A DNA stretch of 29,091 bases from Fundicoccus sp052116145 (GTDB lineage Bacteria > Bacillota > Bacilli > Lactobacillales > Aerococcaceae), in the NCBI RefSeq assembly GCF_052116145.1, contig NZ_JBQKLQ010000013.1, forward strand, positions 1 to 29,091, written 5' to 3'. Of this stretch, positions 16,815 to 24,095 are shown in pieces (position 1 is the first letter of the stretch; the number at the start of each line of letters is the position of its first letter). Both the position numbers and the translations under genes were made by a program. The notes below the pieces were generated by a model that saw only the letters and a list, made by a program, of their open reading frames with translations, made no database searches and was not told the origin of the DNA.

Positions 16815-17088
16815 GTTGCAACCACTCCTTCACCGTTGCTTTTAATTCTGACAATTCATACTTTATATTATTAAACAGCAACTCTATCTCATGTATTTTT
16901 ATATCTTGCCGACTGATACTTTGCGCTAGAATCACTCGCTCTTTATTCCCTTCTTCAATTTCAATGGCCATCTTATCTAACCTGCAAATGAGATTTTGGA
17001 TTGCTGTAATCAAAGCAACCAATTTACTAATTAACGTAATGATGGCCACCGTTGCTCCAGCCATACTACCGATTTCGATCAATGTCAT
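16804..17088 (-). CDS. XhlA-like membrane/coiled-coil protein of the lysis cassette
   Basis: A 94-residue protein with one N-terminal hydrophobic segment (GATVAIITLISKLVALITAI) and a charged, heptad-like helix to the C-terminus. XhlA-type proteins have a comparable plan with a coiled coil and one membrane segment, although there the membrane segment is usually C-terminal. Its location directly before the holin supports a lysis role as a holin partner. The family assignment is tentative. Confidence 0.6.
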   Translation of the reverse strand: MTLIEIGSMAGATVAIITLISKLVALITAIQNLICRLDKMAIEIEEGNKERVILAQSISRQDIKIHEIELLFNNIKYELSELKATVKEWLQRVN

Positions 17089-17153
17089 ATTTATACCCCC
17101 TTTATCAAAATAGCCCCGCTAGTATTTAGCGGGGCCATCAACACACTATTAAC

Positions 17154-17396
17154 TTATGCTTCGGCTTTATAAACGTCTTGAATAGAACGAGTAACATAAC
17201 GAGCACCTTCTGCAACTGCATAGACGTCCATACCTTCATCTAGGAAGATATCTGTTTCAACTATTTTATCCATAGCCGCTTGAGCAACTTCAGCCGTTAA
17301 ATTCTCAATTGGATCTTTGACTGTAATCTTACGTGCAGCACCTGCCGCATCATTAAATAATAGTTCTAGGGTGTTTGTAGTTGAGTTATCTAACAT
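17154..17396 (-). CDS. DUF2922-family protein
   Basis: An 80-residue protein with the pattern of DUF2922: NTLELLFNDAAGAARKITVK, then a proline-led helix and EGARYVTRSIQDVYKAEA. The ATG has an AAGGAGG site. DUF2922 and DUF1659 proteins are commonly encoded side by side in Firmicutes, and their function is unknown. Here the pair lies between a sigma factor and the lysis genes. Confidence 0.7.
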   Translation of the reverse strand: MLDNSTTNTLELLFNDAAGAARKITVKDPIENLTAEVAQAAMDKIVETDIFLDEGMDVYAVAEGARYVTRSIQDVYKAEA

Positions 17397-17431
17397 GTAG
17401 TATTACCTCCTTATCAAATATTTTGGTTACA

Positions 17432-17629
17432 TTAAACTAACTCGCTGGTTTCTACGATATATGTCTTACCTAAAGGCTTTGTAGTTAAAGTCTGAATTGC
17501 ATCACGCACGATGTGTGCTTCAGCAGCACTAGTATCTTGCTTAATATTGCCTAGATTAAAGGAGTTGACCTTCTCTGTTAACTCATCGACACTTTTAAAT
17601 TGCAATTTGGCATCTTTAAACTCTTTCAT
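17432..17629 (-). CDS. DUF1659-like protein
   Basis: A 65-residue protein (KLQFKSVDELTEKVNSFNLG, then IQTLTTKPLGKTYIVETSEL) that fits the small DUF1659 family usually paired with DUF2922. The ATG follows AAAGGAGGG. It is the first gene after the hairpin that ends the sigma-factor gene, so it probably starts the DUF1659-DUF2922-lysis transcription unit. Confidence 0.65.
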   Translation of the reverse strand: MKEFKDAKLQFKSVDELTEKVNSFNLGNIKQDTSAAEAHIVRDAIQTLTTKPLGKTYIVETSELV

Positions 17630-17655
17630 TCGAACCCTCCTTTACAAATTAAAAT

Positions 17656-17719
17656 GGGTGATCATACCGACAAACGATACCCTCACCCATATAAACGTAT
17701 TTAATAATATGTATGTTCC
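17656..17719 (-). promoter_or_regulatory. Hairpin and possible promoter between sigma gene and lysis operon
   Basis: The 90-base gap holds an imperfect stem-loop (GGGTGA / TCACCC, 17656-17661 and 17683-17688), followed on the minus strand by ATTTTAATTT. This could terminate or attenuate the sigma-gene transcript. Upstream of the hairpin, the minus strand reads AAATACGTTTATATG, in which TACGTTTA resembles a competence-type (ComX) -10 box. A promoter read by the adjacent sigma factor is possible but unproven. Confidence 0.35.
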
Positions 17720-18244
17720 TTATAACAACAATGTTTTCAAATCATTTATCTTATCAACAATTTTATTTTTCCGTTGGTAAATCGTCTTTCTACCAACTCC
17801 GTACCTTCTGGCTATTTCTGTCACTGTTAAAGTTTCATCAGATAGCATAAGGAATAACTCATACTCTTCCCGATCTAATCGTCGCCTAACTTCTTCCAAA
17901 AATATTACTAATTCAATCCTGCTATTTTCAATTGGCATGTCAAAATCGACTGCTCTTTCAACTTCATCGAAAGAGACCTCTTGCTTCTTCTGTTCTTTCC
18001 GCAATAAAGTGACCAAGTACCAATATAGTCCCTTACCGGCATAGGCAACAAACCGTATGCGATCACCCCCTAAAGCTTTACCATCGAAGGAATCTTCAAT
18101 AGTCAACAGTTTCATTCGTAACTCTTGGGCATAATCCTCATAGTTAATATGCCGTTGAGGAATCGTCATCCTTTGTAGAGTTTTATGTATGAGTGGTTCA
18201 AATTGGTTTAAAATGCGACTTTTATACAGCGACTGATAATCCAA
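17720..18244 (-). CDS. Sigma-70 family RNA polymerase sigma factor
   Basis: A 174-residue alternative sigma factor. Residues 10-85 form a region-2-like helical block (YEDYAQELRMKLL and then FVAYAGKGLYWYLVTLLRKE). Residues 138-163 (TLTVTEIARRYGVGRKTIYQ) form the region-4 helix-turn-helix that would contact the -35 element. Its size and layout match small phage- or ComX-like sigma factors. The start is TTG at 18244 with a GAGGTGG site. It is encoded directly upstream of the DUF1659-DUF2922-lysis genes, so the simplest inference is that it switches them on. The signal that produces it is not visible. Confidence 0.8.
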   Translation of the reverse strand: MDYQSLYKSRILNQFEPLIHKTLQRMTIPQRHINYEDYAQELRMKLLTIEDSFDGKALGGDRIRFVAYAGKGLYWYLVTLLRKEQKKQEVSFDEVERAVDFDMPIENSRIELVIFLEEVRRRLDREEYELFLMLSDETLTVTEIARRYGVGRKTIYQRKNKIVDKINDLKTLLL

Positions 18245-18336
18245 GCGTGCTCACCACCTCAGTTCTTTACACTCATTTTATATAATTAAGACCTATAATT
18301 ACAGAGCAATTAACTCATCATTGTGTTCACTTTTAA

Positions 18337-18870
18337 TTAAAAAATAAAAGACTCAGTAGTAGAATTATTAATCAAATTCATAACTATTAAGAGTCCTAAG
18401 CGTATGTAGAATTCCCTTTTAGATTCAATCCATAATTTTCTTTCCTCAATTGATTCTTTAGAATGATGACGAAACACCTGTGTTTCCTGTCTAAAACGCC
18501 TGATATCGTTTTCATTTATGTAATCATAAAAGAGACTTGAATCGACTGCTTTAAAATTTTTCCCCTCTTTTAAGAGGTACTCAATACAATTGTTCAGTGT
18601 TGCTAATTGCTCAGTTGTAGTCATATTATAGAATTCTCCCTTGCGTTCCAGAATATTCTCTATTATTTGTTGGATGTCCTCATTCAATTGGAAAGCTGGG
18701 AAATCCTGTTTTCTTTTTATAACCAAGGAATCTATTAATTTTCTCCGGTCCTGCCAACGCACAGTGGTCCCAGTTTGCGTCTTTTGAATCTCGCCCTTAA
18801 TAACATCCACACCGAAAGCATTTAAATTTAATTGTTGTAATATTACATTTGGAAATTGTTCAATTGTTGT
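18337..18870 (-). pseudogene. 5'-truncated unknown gene
   Basis: The open frame runs from just after an in-frame TAA (18871-18873) to 18337, but the only standard start with a long product is a GTG at 18810 without a ribosome site. Protein-like sequence continues upstream of that GTG (TTIEQFPNVILQQLNLNAFG). The product (about 157-178 residues) is helical and charged, with FRHHSKESIEERKLWIESKR near the C-terminus. The family is not recognised. The pattern suggests a gene that has lost its start, although a non-canonical start cannot be excluded. Confidence 0.5.
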
Positions 18871-18873
18871 TTA

Positions 18874-18991
18874 CTATGAGTAAAAGTTATTAGTCCAATC
18901 ACTCGCCAAATCCTCTATGTCGTGTTTGATCAAGTTTGCTACATCTACGTAAAAATCACCGTCATTAAACCCTACTTGCTACCTTTACCAT
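18874..18991 (-). pseudogene. Frameshifted gene start with strong ribosome site
   Basis: An ATG at 18991 preceded by GAGGAGGAG opens MVKVASRV and stops. A one-base shift instead gives QVGFNDGDFYVDVANLIKHD and EDLASDWTNNFYS, ending at TAG-TAA. The frame after those stops is the same as that of the downstream 18337-18870 relic, so the two may be pieces of one former gene. No family is recognised. Confidence 0.4.
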
Positions 18992-19155
18992 GTAAATCTC
19001 CTCCTCTTTTGTTTGTTTGTAAGCCTTTTATACTTTTGCTTATAAGTCCCGATCCAACTTTTTGTTTTTTGACCACCCTCGTCTTTGTCTACATCTATAT
19101 AATACCATCTATGTATATCTTTGCAAATTTTAGACGATTTCAGATTGTTGTTATA
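18985..19155 (-). pseudogene. 3' remnant of an unknown gene
   Basis: The minus-strand open frame starts directly after TGA (19156-19158) and encodes a basic segment (CKDIHRWYYIDVDKDEGGQK, then SWIGTYKQKYKRLTNKQKRR). It ends at a TAA that overlaps the ATG of the next relic (ATGGTAA). Such a stop/start overlap is typical of an operon, but the upstream part of this gene is missing. No family is recognised. Confidence 0.4.
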
Positions 19156-19342
19156 TCAACGTTTGCAGGGTTTACAAAAAGTTTATTTGTTGTTATTTTA
19201 TACAAGATTATTATATTTTTACAAAGCGTGATGTATCTCCTATCTACTAGTAAATGCCCTTTAATGATATATGATTACGTTAAATAAGGGTTAGGGGTGT
19301 TATATCCTCGTCAGGGGTTAGGTGTGATATATATATTTAAAC
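19156..19342. other. Non-coding spacer downstream of the G5 protein gene
   Basis: AT-rich sequence with a duplicated GGGTTAGG-TGT-ATAT motif near 19288-19330. No gene is seen. The long plus-strand frame covering 18922-19287 lies opposite the relics and is judged to be chance. Confidence 0.4.
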
Positions 19343-19370
19343 AAAAAAAGAGAGGTAAGATACCCCTCTT
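19343..19370 (-). terminator. Terminator of the LysM/G5 protein gene
   Basis: On the minus strand, AAGAGGGG, a 7-base loop and CCTCTCTT are followed by TTTTTTT. The hairpin lies about 20 bases after the stop codon at 19391. Confidence 0.85.
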
Positions 19371-19390
19371 CAGTGTTTTGTTTAATTTAA

Positions 19391-22312
19391 TTACTTAGTC
19401 CCATTAAATACTTCATGATAGACTGCGTCTACTACTTCACGACTTACCTCTACTGCTGAACCACCGTTTGTTGACTTGTAATTAATTGCGATATAGCCGT
19501 CTTGACCTGCTACTGTGTAACTCTCACTTGATGACTTGTTAGGGTCGTTTGTTGTGATTGTCCCTGCAATAATTGGCGTGAACTCTGTCCATGTGCGTGA
19601 ACCTGTAATGTCTTTTGTACCTCGTAAGACTGTCGCTACTGTTGCGTCCACCACTGTACCATTGTCATAGTAAGTTGTAGTTTGGTATACACCATTCTTA
19701 TAAACATCTGTGTAACCAAATGTCGTGTATCCTTCTTGTCCTTGTACAGTTGTTACATTAACTCCAGGTTCTAATGTGTTGTCATTGTAATAATCAGGTG
19801 TATAAGTGAAGTACCCTCGTTGATTTGTTGTGACCTCTACGATTGTATCCCCATTTGCATCCACATAACTATTTTCAGTTTCGGATACAATCTCTCCACG
19901 TCCTGTTTGATAGTCTCCACCTGACATTGCTAAGTTACCATGCGCACCATTGTTCACTTCGTTATATACTTCATTGCGGATTTCGGTTGATCCATTTGTG
20001 TGTTCTGTTTTTGTTACTGTTGGCTCTTGATATTCTACCTTAGTCCCAACTTCAACAATCTTGTTAACTGGTTGTGTTGTAACTTCACGTTTGATTTCCT
20101 CACGTTTAGTCTCTTTACCGTTAACTTTTGTTACTTTATAAGTGATTGTCTCTACTCCAGCTTTACCCTCTTGAACTACTTTTGTTTCACCCTTTGGTAA
20201 GTCTGCATTATCACGTGTTTCTGTCTGGAAGTCAATAGCCTCTGTCTCTTTTACCTCTTTTGTTGCTAAGTTAGCTTTACCTACCTCAACAATTTTATTA
20301 ACAGGTGCTTTTGTGACTTCCTCACCCGTTACCTCTCGACTTACCTCTTCACCTTTTTCTGTGTGAATTGTTGTTGTAACTACCTTAGAACCATTAACCC
20401 CTGCTTGAATTACTCGCTCTTCTGTACCATAACTATCGACTTCACGAACCTCTGTTTCAAATGGAATCGCTACTGTATCCGTTACTGTTTTTTGTCCTTT
20501 AATTGGTTTTGTACCTACGATGGTTACGTCATATTCTGCTTCAATTACATCCTCTGAAACCTCAACTGTCGCTAATACTGTCCCATCTTGTGTGTATAAT
20601 GTCTCATATACTTTTACAATCGATCCAGCTTTACCTGGTACTACCTCAACAAAGTCCTCCCACTTATTAGGGTCTTTGATAACTTTCTTACCTTGTGTAA
20701 TGACTTGTGTCTCTTTTGCTGTCTCTCTAATGTAACCCGCTGGTTTTGTTCCCAATCGAATTACTCGATCTTGCATTTCTGTAACCACAACGTCATCTAC
20801 AAACTGATCAACTACCTCCCCATCAATAACCTCTTGAACATCCGTTACGTTACGTACCCCTGTTACACCCGCAAAGTCCTCAACTTCAACTCCCTCCGCT
20901 AAAGTGTTATCATAGATTACACGTACACCCGGTGATGTTGTATGTACAGTTGTACTATAGATTACTGAACGTTGATGCCATGCACCCGGAATTTCAACTT
21001 CTTCAATCACTACGTCAAATAATTGATTGCCCTCTTCATCTAATAAAGGGTTGCCCTCTTCATCAAATAATGGTACTTCTGTCTCTACGTTTTCATATGT
21101 TGACGGATCTTGATAGTCGTTATAATTAATCTCGGATGGCTCTTCACTTACTGTTACAACACCCTCTGTATACTCTTCACCCTCACGTCCTACAATTCCA
21201 GAATCAATATCTTCAGTACCAATTACTACACGTGTTGCCTCACCTACTACATGCTCGGACTCTACTGACTCTTCTGCTGGTAGTTCTTCACTTGGCTCCT
21301 CTGGTGCGGGTGTTTCTGGTGTTGGTTCTGGTGTTTCTGGATCCTCCTCAACTGGCTCATCAGTATCTGGATTTTCTTCTACTGGCTTATCAGTGTCTGG
21401 ATTTTCTTCTACTGGCTCATCAGTATCTGGATTTTCTTCTACTGGCTCATCAGTGTCTGGATTTTCTTCTACTGGCTCATCAGTGTCTGGATTCTCTTCT
21501 ACTGGTTTATCAGTATCGGGATTCTCTTCTACTGGCTTGTCAGTATCTGGATTCTCTTCTACTGGTTTGTCAGTATCTGGATTCTCTTCTACTGGTTTGT
21601 CAGTATCTGGATTCTCCTCAACTGGCTTATCAGTGTCTGGATTTTCTTCTACTGGTGTCTCCTCTACCGGTTTATCTGTGTCTGGATTTTCTTCTACTGG
21701 TTTGTCAGTATCTGGTGTTTCAGGTTTTGGTTCTACTGGTTTTGGTGCCTCTGGTGCTGGTGTAGACGGTTGTGCGGGTGTTACTTGGTTAGAATTGTTA
21801 GTTTGTGTAGGTGCTTGTGATACGACTACTGATTCAGCCTCAGATAATACCCCGTTAAGAATATCGCCCGTTAAGATTAAATCACGATCTGTAATACCAT
21901 TTGCATCTGCCAATTCTTGTACATCTGACTCAATCGCTTCTGCAATTACTGATAATGTATCCCCCCATTGAACAACATATGCCTCTAAACCTAACTCTTT
22001 TTGACGCTCGATTTCAGCTTTAACTTGATCTAAATTGTTCATCGTCCACTTTAATGTAATAGCTTCAAGGGCTTTTGATGATTCTGTTTGGATTGCCTCG
22101 TCTAACGCAAGTGATGCTTTATCGTCAAATGATGATGATTTAGCTGATGTCAGCACTGCTTGTATGGCTTGTGGTGATGCCGCTAAAATATTGGTTGGGA
22201 TTGATACTCCTAGTGCTAAGGCTGTAGTTGCTACCGCAATCCATCCTTTACCTTTTACTTTACGCATAATACGCGCCCCCGTTGAGTGGTACTCTCGTCT
22301 TGTTCTGCTCAT
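19391..22312 (-). CDS. LysM and G5-domain surface protein with 10-residue repeats
   Basis: A secreted wall-associated protein of about 973 residues. The ATG at 22312 is chosen because AGAGGAGG lies 10 bases upstream; the frame extends further but has no ribosome site there. A basic N-terminus and hydrophobic GWIAVATTALALGVSIP segment form a signal peptide ending near NILAA. A LysM domain (about residues 112-155, YVVQWGDTLSVIAEAIESD) should bind peptidoglycan. Then come twelve DTD(K/E)PV units, mostly spaced as 10-residue EENPDTDKPV repeats. The C-terminal half contains at least two G5 domains (FETEVRE to VNKIVEVG, and FQTETRD to VNKIVEVGT) plus related segments. There is no LPXTG anchor, so attachment would be through LysM. 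G5 domains occur in adhesins and wall-metabolism proteins; an adhesion or biofilm role is inference. Confidence 0.85.
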   Translation of the reverse strand: MSRTRREYHSTGARIMRKVKGKGWIAVATTALALGVSIPTNILAASPQAIQAVLTSAKSSSFDDKASLALDEAIQTESSKALEAITLKWTMNNLDQVKAEIERQKELGLEAYVVQWGDTLSVIAEAIESDVQELADANGITDRDLILTGDILNGVLSEAESVVVSQAPTQTNNSNQVTPAQPSTPAPEAPKPVEPKPETPDTDKPVEENPDTDKPVEETPVEENPDTDKPVEENPDTDKPVEENPDTDKPVEENPDTDKPVEENPDTDKPVEENPDTDEPVEENPDTDEPVEENPDTDEPVEENPDTDKPVEENPDTDEPVEEDPETPEPTPETPAPEEPSEELPAEESVESEHVVGEATRVVIGTEDIDSGIVGREGEEYTEGVVTVSEEPSEINYNDYQDPSTYENVETEVPLFDEEGNPLLDEEGNQLFDVVIEEVEIPGAWHQRSVIYSTTVHTTSPGVRVIYDNTLAEGVEVEDFAGVTGVRNVTDVQEVIDGEVVDQFVDDVVVTEMQDRVIRLGTKPAGYIRETAKETQVITQGKKVIKDPNKWEDFVEVVPGKAGSIVKVYETLYTQDGTVLATVEVSEDVIEAEYDVTIVGTKPIKGQKTVTDTVAIPFETEVREVDSYGTEERVIQAGVNGSKVVTTTIHTEKGEEVSREVTGEEVTKAPVNKIVEVGKANLATKEVKETEAIDFQTETRDNADLPKGETKVVQEGKAGVETITYKVTKVNGKETKREEIKREVTTQPVNKIVEVGTKVEYQEPTVTKTEHTNGSTEIRNEVYNEVNNGAHGNLAMSGGDYQTGRGEIVSETENSYVDANGDTIVEVTTNQRGYFTYTPDYYNDNTLEPGVNVTTVQGQEGYTTFGYTDVYKNGVYQTTTYYDNGTVVDATVATVLRGTKDITGSRTWTEFTPIIAGTITTNDPNKSSSESYTVAGQDGYIAINYKSTNGGSAVEVSREVVDAVYHEVFNGTK
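21345..21705 (-). repeat. 30-bp tandem coding repeats
   Basis: Twelve units encode DTD(K/E)PV, mostly within a 30-bp EENPDTDKPV period, with one 12-bp EETP interruption near 21655. Units alternate between DKPV and DEPV, and neighbouring copies are nearly identical in DNA. This suggests recent expansion by slippage or recombination. Confidence 0.9.
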
Positions 22313-22430
22313 TAAAATAAATCCTCCTCTAAAATATCGCATAGATTATTTGTCTGTTTTAGTATTAAGTTATTTGTTTACTACTATATATAGTAGCATA
22401 TCTCACCTGATTTGTGTGTAATACTTGCAT
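22313..22430 (-). promoter_or_regulatory. Upstream region of the surface protein gene with 16-bp palindrome
   Basis: CTACTATATATAGTAG (about 22381-22396) is a perfect palindrome 70-85 bases before the start codon and could be an operator. AT-rich sequence around it could hold the promoter, but no unambiguous -35/-10 pair was found. Confidence 0.4.
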
Positions 22431-22753
22431 AAATGCACATTTAAATTGACTTATATATCATAAATAAGTAAAGATACGCTAAAATGATTAGATGTAATGC
22501 CGTCGTATACAAGTATACTTGGCTCTTCACATCATCACATGAGGGGATTGATGCGCTAAAGTATGAGTAGGGTAGTCGTCTACATATCATAAATTAGTGG
22601 GTCTCTTTTTATACATTAAGCATTCACTACATTTAATATAATCAGGGTGTTTGTCTATGTATATCAGGGGGATCGCCTCGCTAAAGTATAGGGTGTGTAT
22701 TGCCTATGGTGTAAGGGGTTGTTTTAACATCGTCAATTATAATAGGGTTGTCA
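22431..22753. repeat. Non-coding region with CGCTAAAGTAT repeats
   Basis: The core GCGCTAAAGTATGAG (22553-22567) recurs as CGCTAAAGTATA (22679-22690) and CACTAAAGTATAG (22752-22764). The first two are preceded by GGGGATTGAT- or GGGGGATCGC-type sequence. Other features are two adjacent GTATAC palindromes (22505-22518) and duplicated ATATCATAAAT motifs. No gene is visible. Confidence 0.5.
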
Positions 22754-22939
22754 CTAAAGTATAGTATTGAAATAATCATTTTCTTTAAACCATCCCATTA
22801 TTGATTGAAATTCTACATGGTCTTGTTTGTTAAAATCAGAAAATTCTGTATCTGATTTGTATTTTGGTTTCAATGTATTTTTAAAGCTTTCTATTATGTC
22901 ATTTTCATCTCGGTAAGTATAGTGATTTATAGTTATCAT
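22754..22939 (-). CDS. Small unknown protein
   Basis: A 61-residue protein beginning MITINHYTYRDENDI at the ATG at 22939, chosen because an AGGAG site lies just upstream. The frame extends further but through AT-rich sequence without a ribosome site. It is acidic and probably helical, with no membrane segment and no recognised family. It lies between the surface protein's upstream region and a divergent two-gene operon. Its stop codon overlaps the third copy of the CTAAAGTATAG repeat. Confidence 0.5.
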   Translation of the reverse strand: MITINHYTYRDENDIIESFKNTLKPKYKSDTEFSDFNKQDHVEFQSIMGWFKENDYFNTIL

Positions 22940-23049
22940 GATTCTTCTCCTATTATTTATAATTATCATTAGATTAATATTATTTACTTTTTTCACATCA
23001 TATCATATACATTATTTGAATTTGTTTTATATTTATGAAAATAACACAT

Positions 23050-23117
23050 ACCTCTATATTTTCATAGATTAATATGTAATAATGTGTGAAGAGTTACACA
23101 AAAGCACATATAGAGGT
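23050..23117 (+). promoter_or_regulatory. 10-bp inverted repeat around the promoter of the AlbA_2-like operon
   Basis: ACCTCTATAT (23050-23059) and its exact complement ATATAGAGGT (23108-23117) bracket the region before the first gene. The right arm includes the AGAGGTG ribosome site. It could be a paired operator or, if transcription starts upstream, an RNA stem that hides the ribosome site. Confidence 0.45.
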
Positions 23118-23122
23118 GAAAT

Positions 23123-23467
23123 ATGATGGAAACAAGAAAAAAAATTTACTATGATTTTTATGTTAACCAGCGACAAATTGAACTACAAATTGAAAGCGCA
23201 TACTATTGTGATGAGGAACTTACTATTTTAGTTTTAAATGAAGAATATGATGAAGTTGAGAGTCCTGAAGAATTAAGGAGTATAGTTCTTCAAAATTATA
23301 GTTGGTTAGTACAAATATATCTCTGGATGCTTAAGCAAGATAAAAACTTTGATCAAGACCGTGTCACTTGTCTTATTAATGAGAGTTGTTTATTAATAGC
23401 TGTTTCTAAGGAAACGAAGACAGAAAAAACAAAAGGTAAGGCCACTAGGATACTGAGGGAGGCCTAA
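23123..23467 (+). CDS. Unknown protein, first gene of AlbA_2-like operon
   Basis: A 114-residue acidic protein starting at an ATG-ATG pair after AGAGGTG. The N-terminal part alternates strand-like segments (KKIYYDFYVNQRQIELQIES), the middle is helical (YSWLVQIYLWMLKQDKNF), and the C-terminus is basic. No family is recognised. Its stop codon abuts the start of the next gene, so the two form an operon. They are transcribed against their neighbours, which suggests self-contained cargo inside the element. Confidence 0.6.
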   Translation: MMETRKKIYYDFYVNQRQIELQIESAYYCDEELTILVLNEEYDEVESPEELRSIVLQNYSWLVQIYLWMLKQDKNFDQDRVTCLINESCLLIAVSKETKTEKTKGKATRILREA

Positions 23468-23872
23468 ATGAACATTAATGGGGATATGATTATATACGAC
23501 GATTTGGAAAAGAATCAGCATGAAGTTCTTAAAGATATCGTTGCTCTATTGAACCATCGATACATCAGTACTATCTTATTAGGTGTAAACAAAAAGAATC
23601 CTAACATAAGTATGGGCTCTCACCATCCTTCTTGGATACTAGCTCTCAATACTTGGATCGAACAAGAACGTATTGTCCCTAATCCAGTAAATAATATAAA
23701 AATCAGCCAAATTAACGGGATACTAGATATCGAAATTACACCAGGTAATGATGCGCCTTATCATTTAACTGCTAAGAATGATAAGAATAAGCAAAGAATC
23801 TACATAAGAGATTCTAAGAAAACCAAGCCAGTTTCTCCTAGTGAGTATCTACAACTTTATTCACACAAATAG
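23468..23872 (+). CDS. AlbA_2-like (Schlafen-type) domain protein
   Basis: A 134-residue protein that follows the AlbA_2 plan: a helix with IVALLNHRYISTILLGV (strand after an IxAxxN-like segment), NTWIEQERIVPNPVNNIKIS, ILDIEITPGNDAPYHLTA, and the terminal RIYIRDSKKTKPVSPSEYLQ. AlbA_2 domains usually end with a Y(I/V)R-x-G(S/T)-type strand that this partly preserves. AlbA_2 proteins bind nucleic acid or nucleotides and often occur in transcription regulators and defence genes. This one lacks any extra effector domain. The match is judged by eye and is distant. A hairpin terminator follows at 23881-23909. Confidence 0.5.
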   Translation: MNINGDMIIYDDLEKNQHEVLKDIVALLNHRYISTILLGVNKKNPNISMGSHHPSWILALNTWIEQERIVPNPVNNIKISQINGILDIEITPGNDAPYHLTAKNDKNKQRIYIRDSKKTKPVSPSEYLQLYSHK

Positions 23873-23880
23873 CCTTTAAC

Positions 23881-23909
23881 GAATCGTCGCCCGAATCGGG
23901 GGACGATTC
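23881..23909 (+). terminator. Terminator of the AlbA_2-like operon
   Basis: GAATCGTC and GACGATTC with inner CCC/GGG pairing form a strong hairpin 9 bases after the stop, followed by a modest T-rich tail. The next 50 bases are a simple TCATT-type repeat. Confidence 0.8.
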
Positions 23910-24039
23910 TTCATTGTCATTGTCATTTTAATTATCATTATACTTATCATTGTCATTATGATGATGTGTCTAAAGACTCAAACACAATTACAGGCAATAC
24001 ATGACTATCACACATGTAAATGGAATCATTAGATAACGA

Positions 24040-24073
24040 AAAACAGCTACCATCAATTACCGGCAGCTGTTTT
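24040..24073 (-). terminator. Terminator of the early replication operon
   Basis: AAAACAGCT / AGCTGTTTT arms (9 bp) with a loop, followed on the minus strand by TTTTTCG. It lies just beyond the stop of the DnaD-like gene at 24096. Confidence 0.75.
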
Positions 24074-24095
24074 AAAAGCATGATTGGAATGCAAT

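Noticed and set aside
18922..19287. 121-codon plus-strand hydrophobic frame
   Set aside because: It lies opposite minus-strand gene relics with a real ribosome site; its hydrophobic residues come from T-rich codons.
21345..21705. Regular 30-bp repeats resembling a CRISPR array
   Set aside because: The repeats are contiguous without spacers, stay in the frame of the surface protein and encode DTD(K/E)PV units. There are no cas genes.
21136..21971. Long plus-strand open frames opposite the surface protein
   Set aside because: They are antisense shadows created by the repetitive, stop-free coding repeats, with repetitive composition and no ribosome sites.
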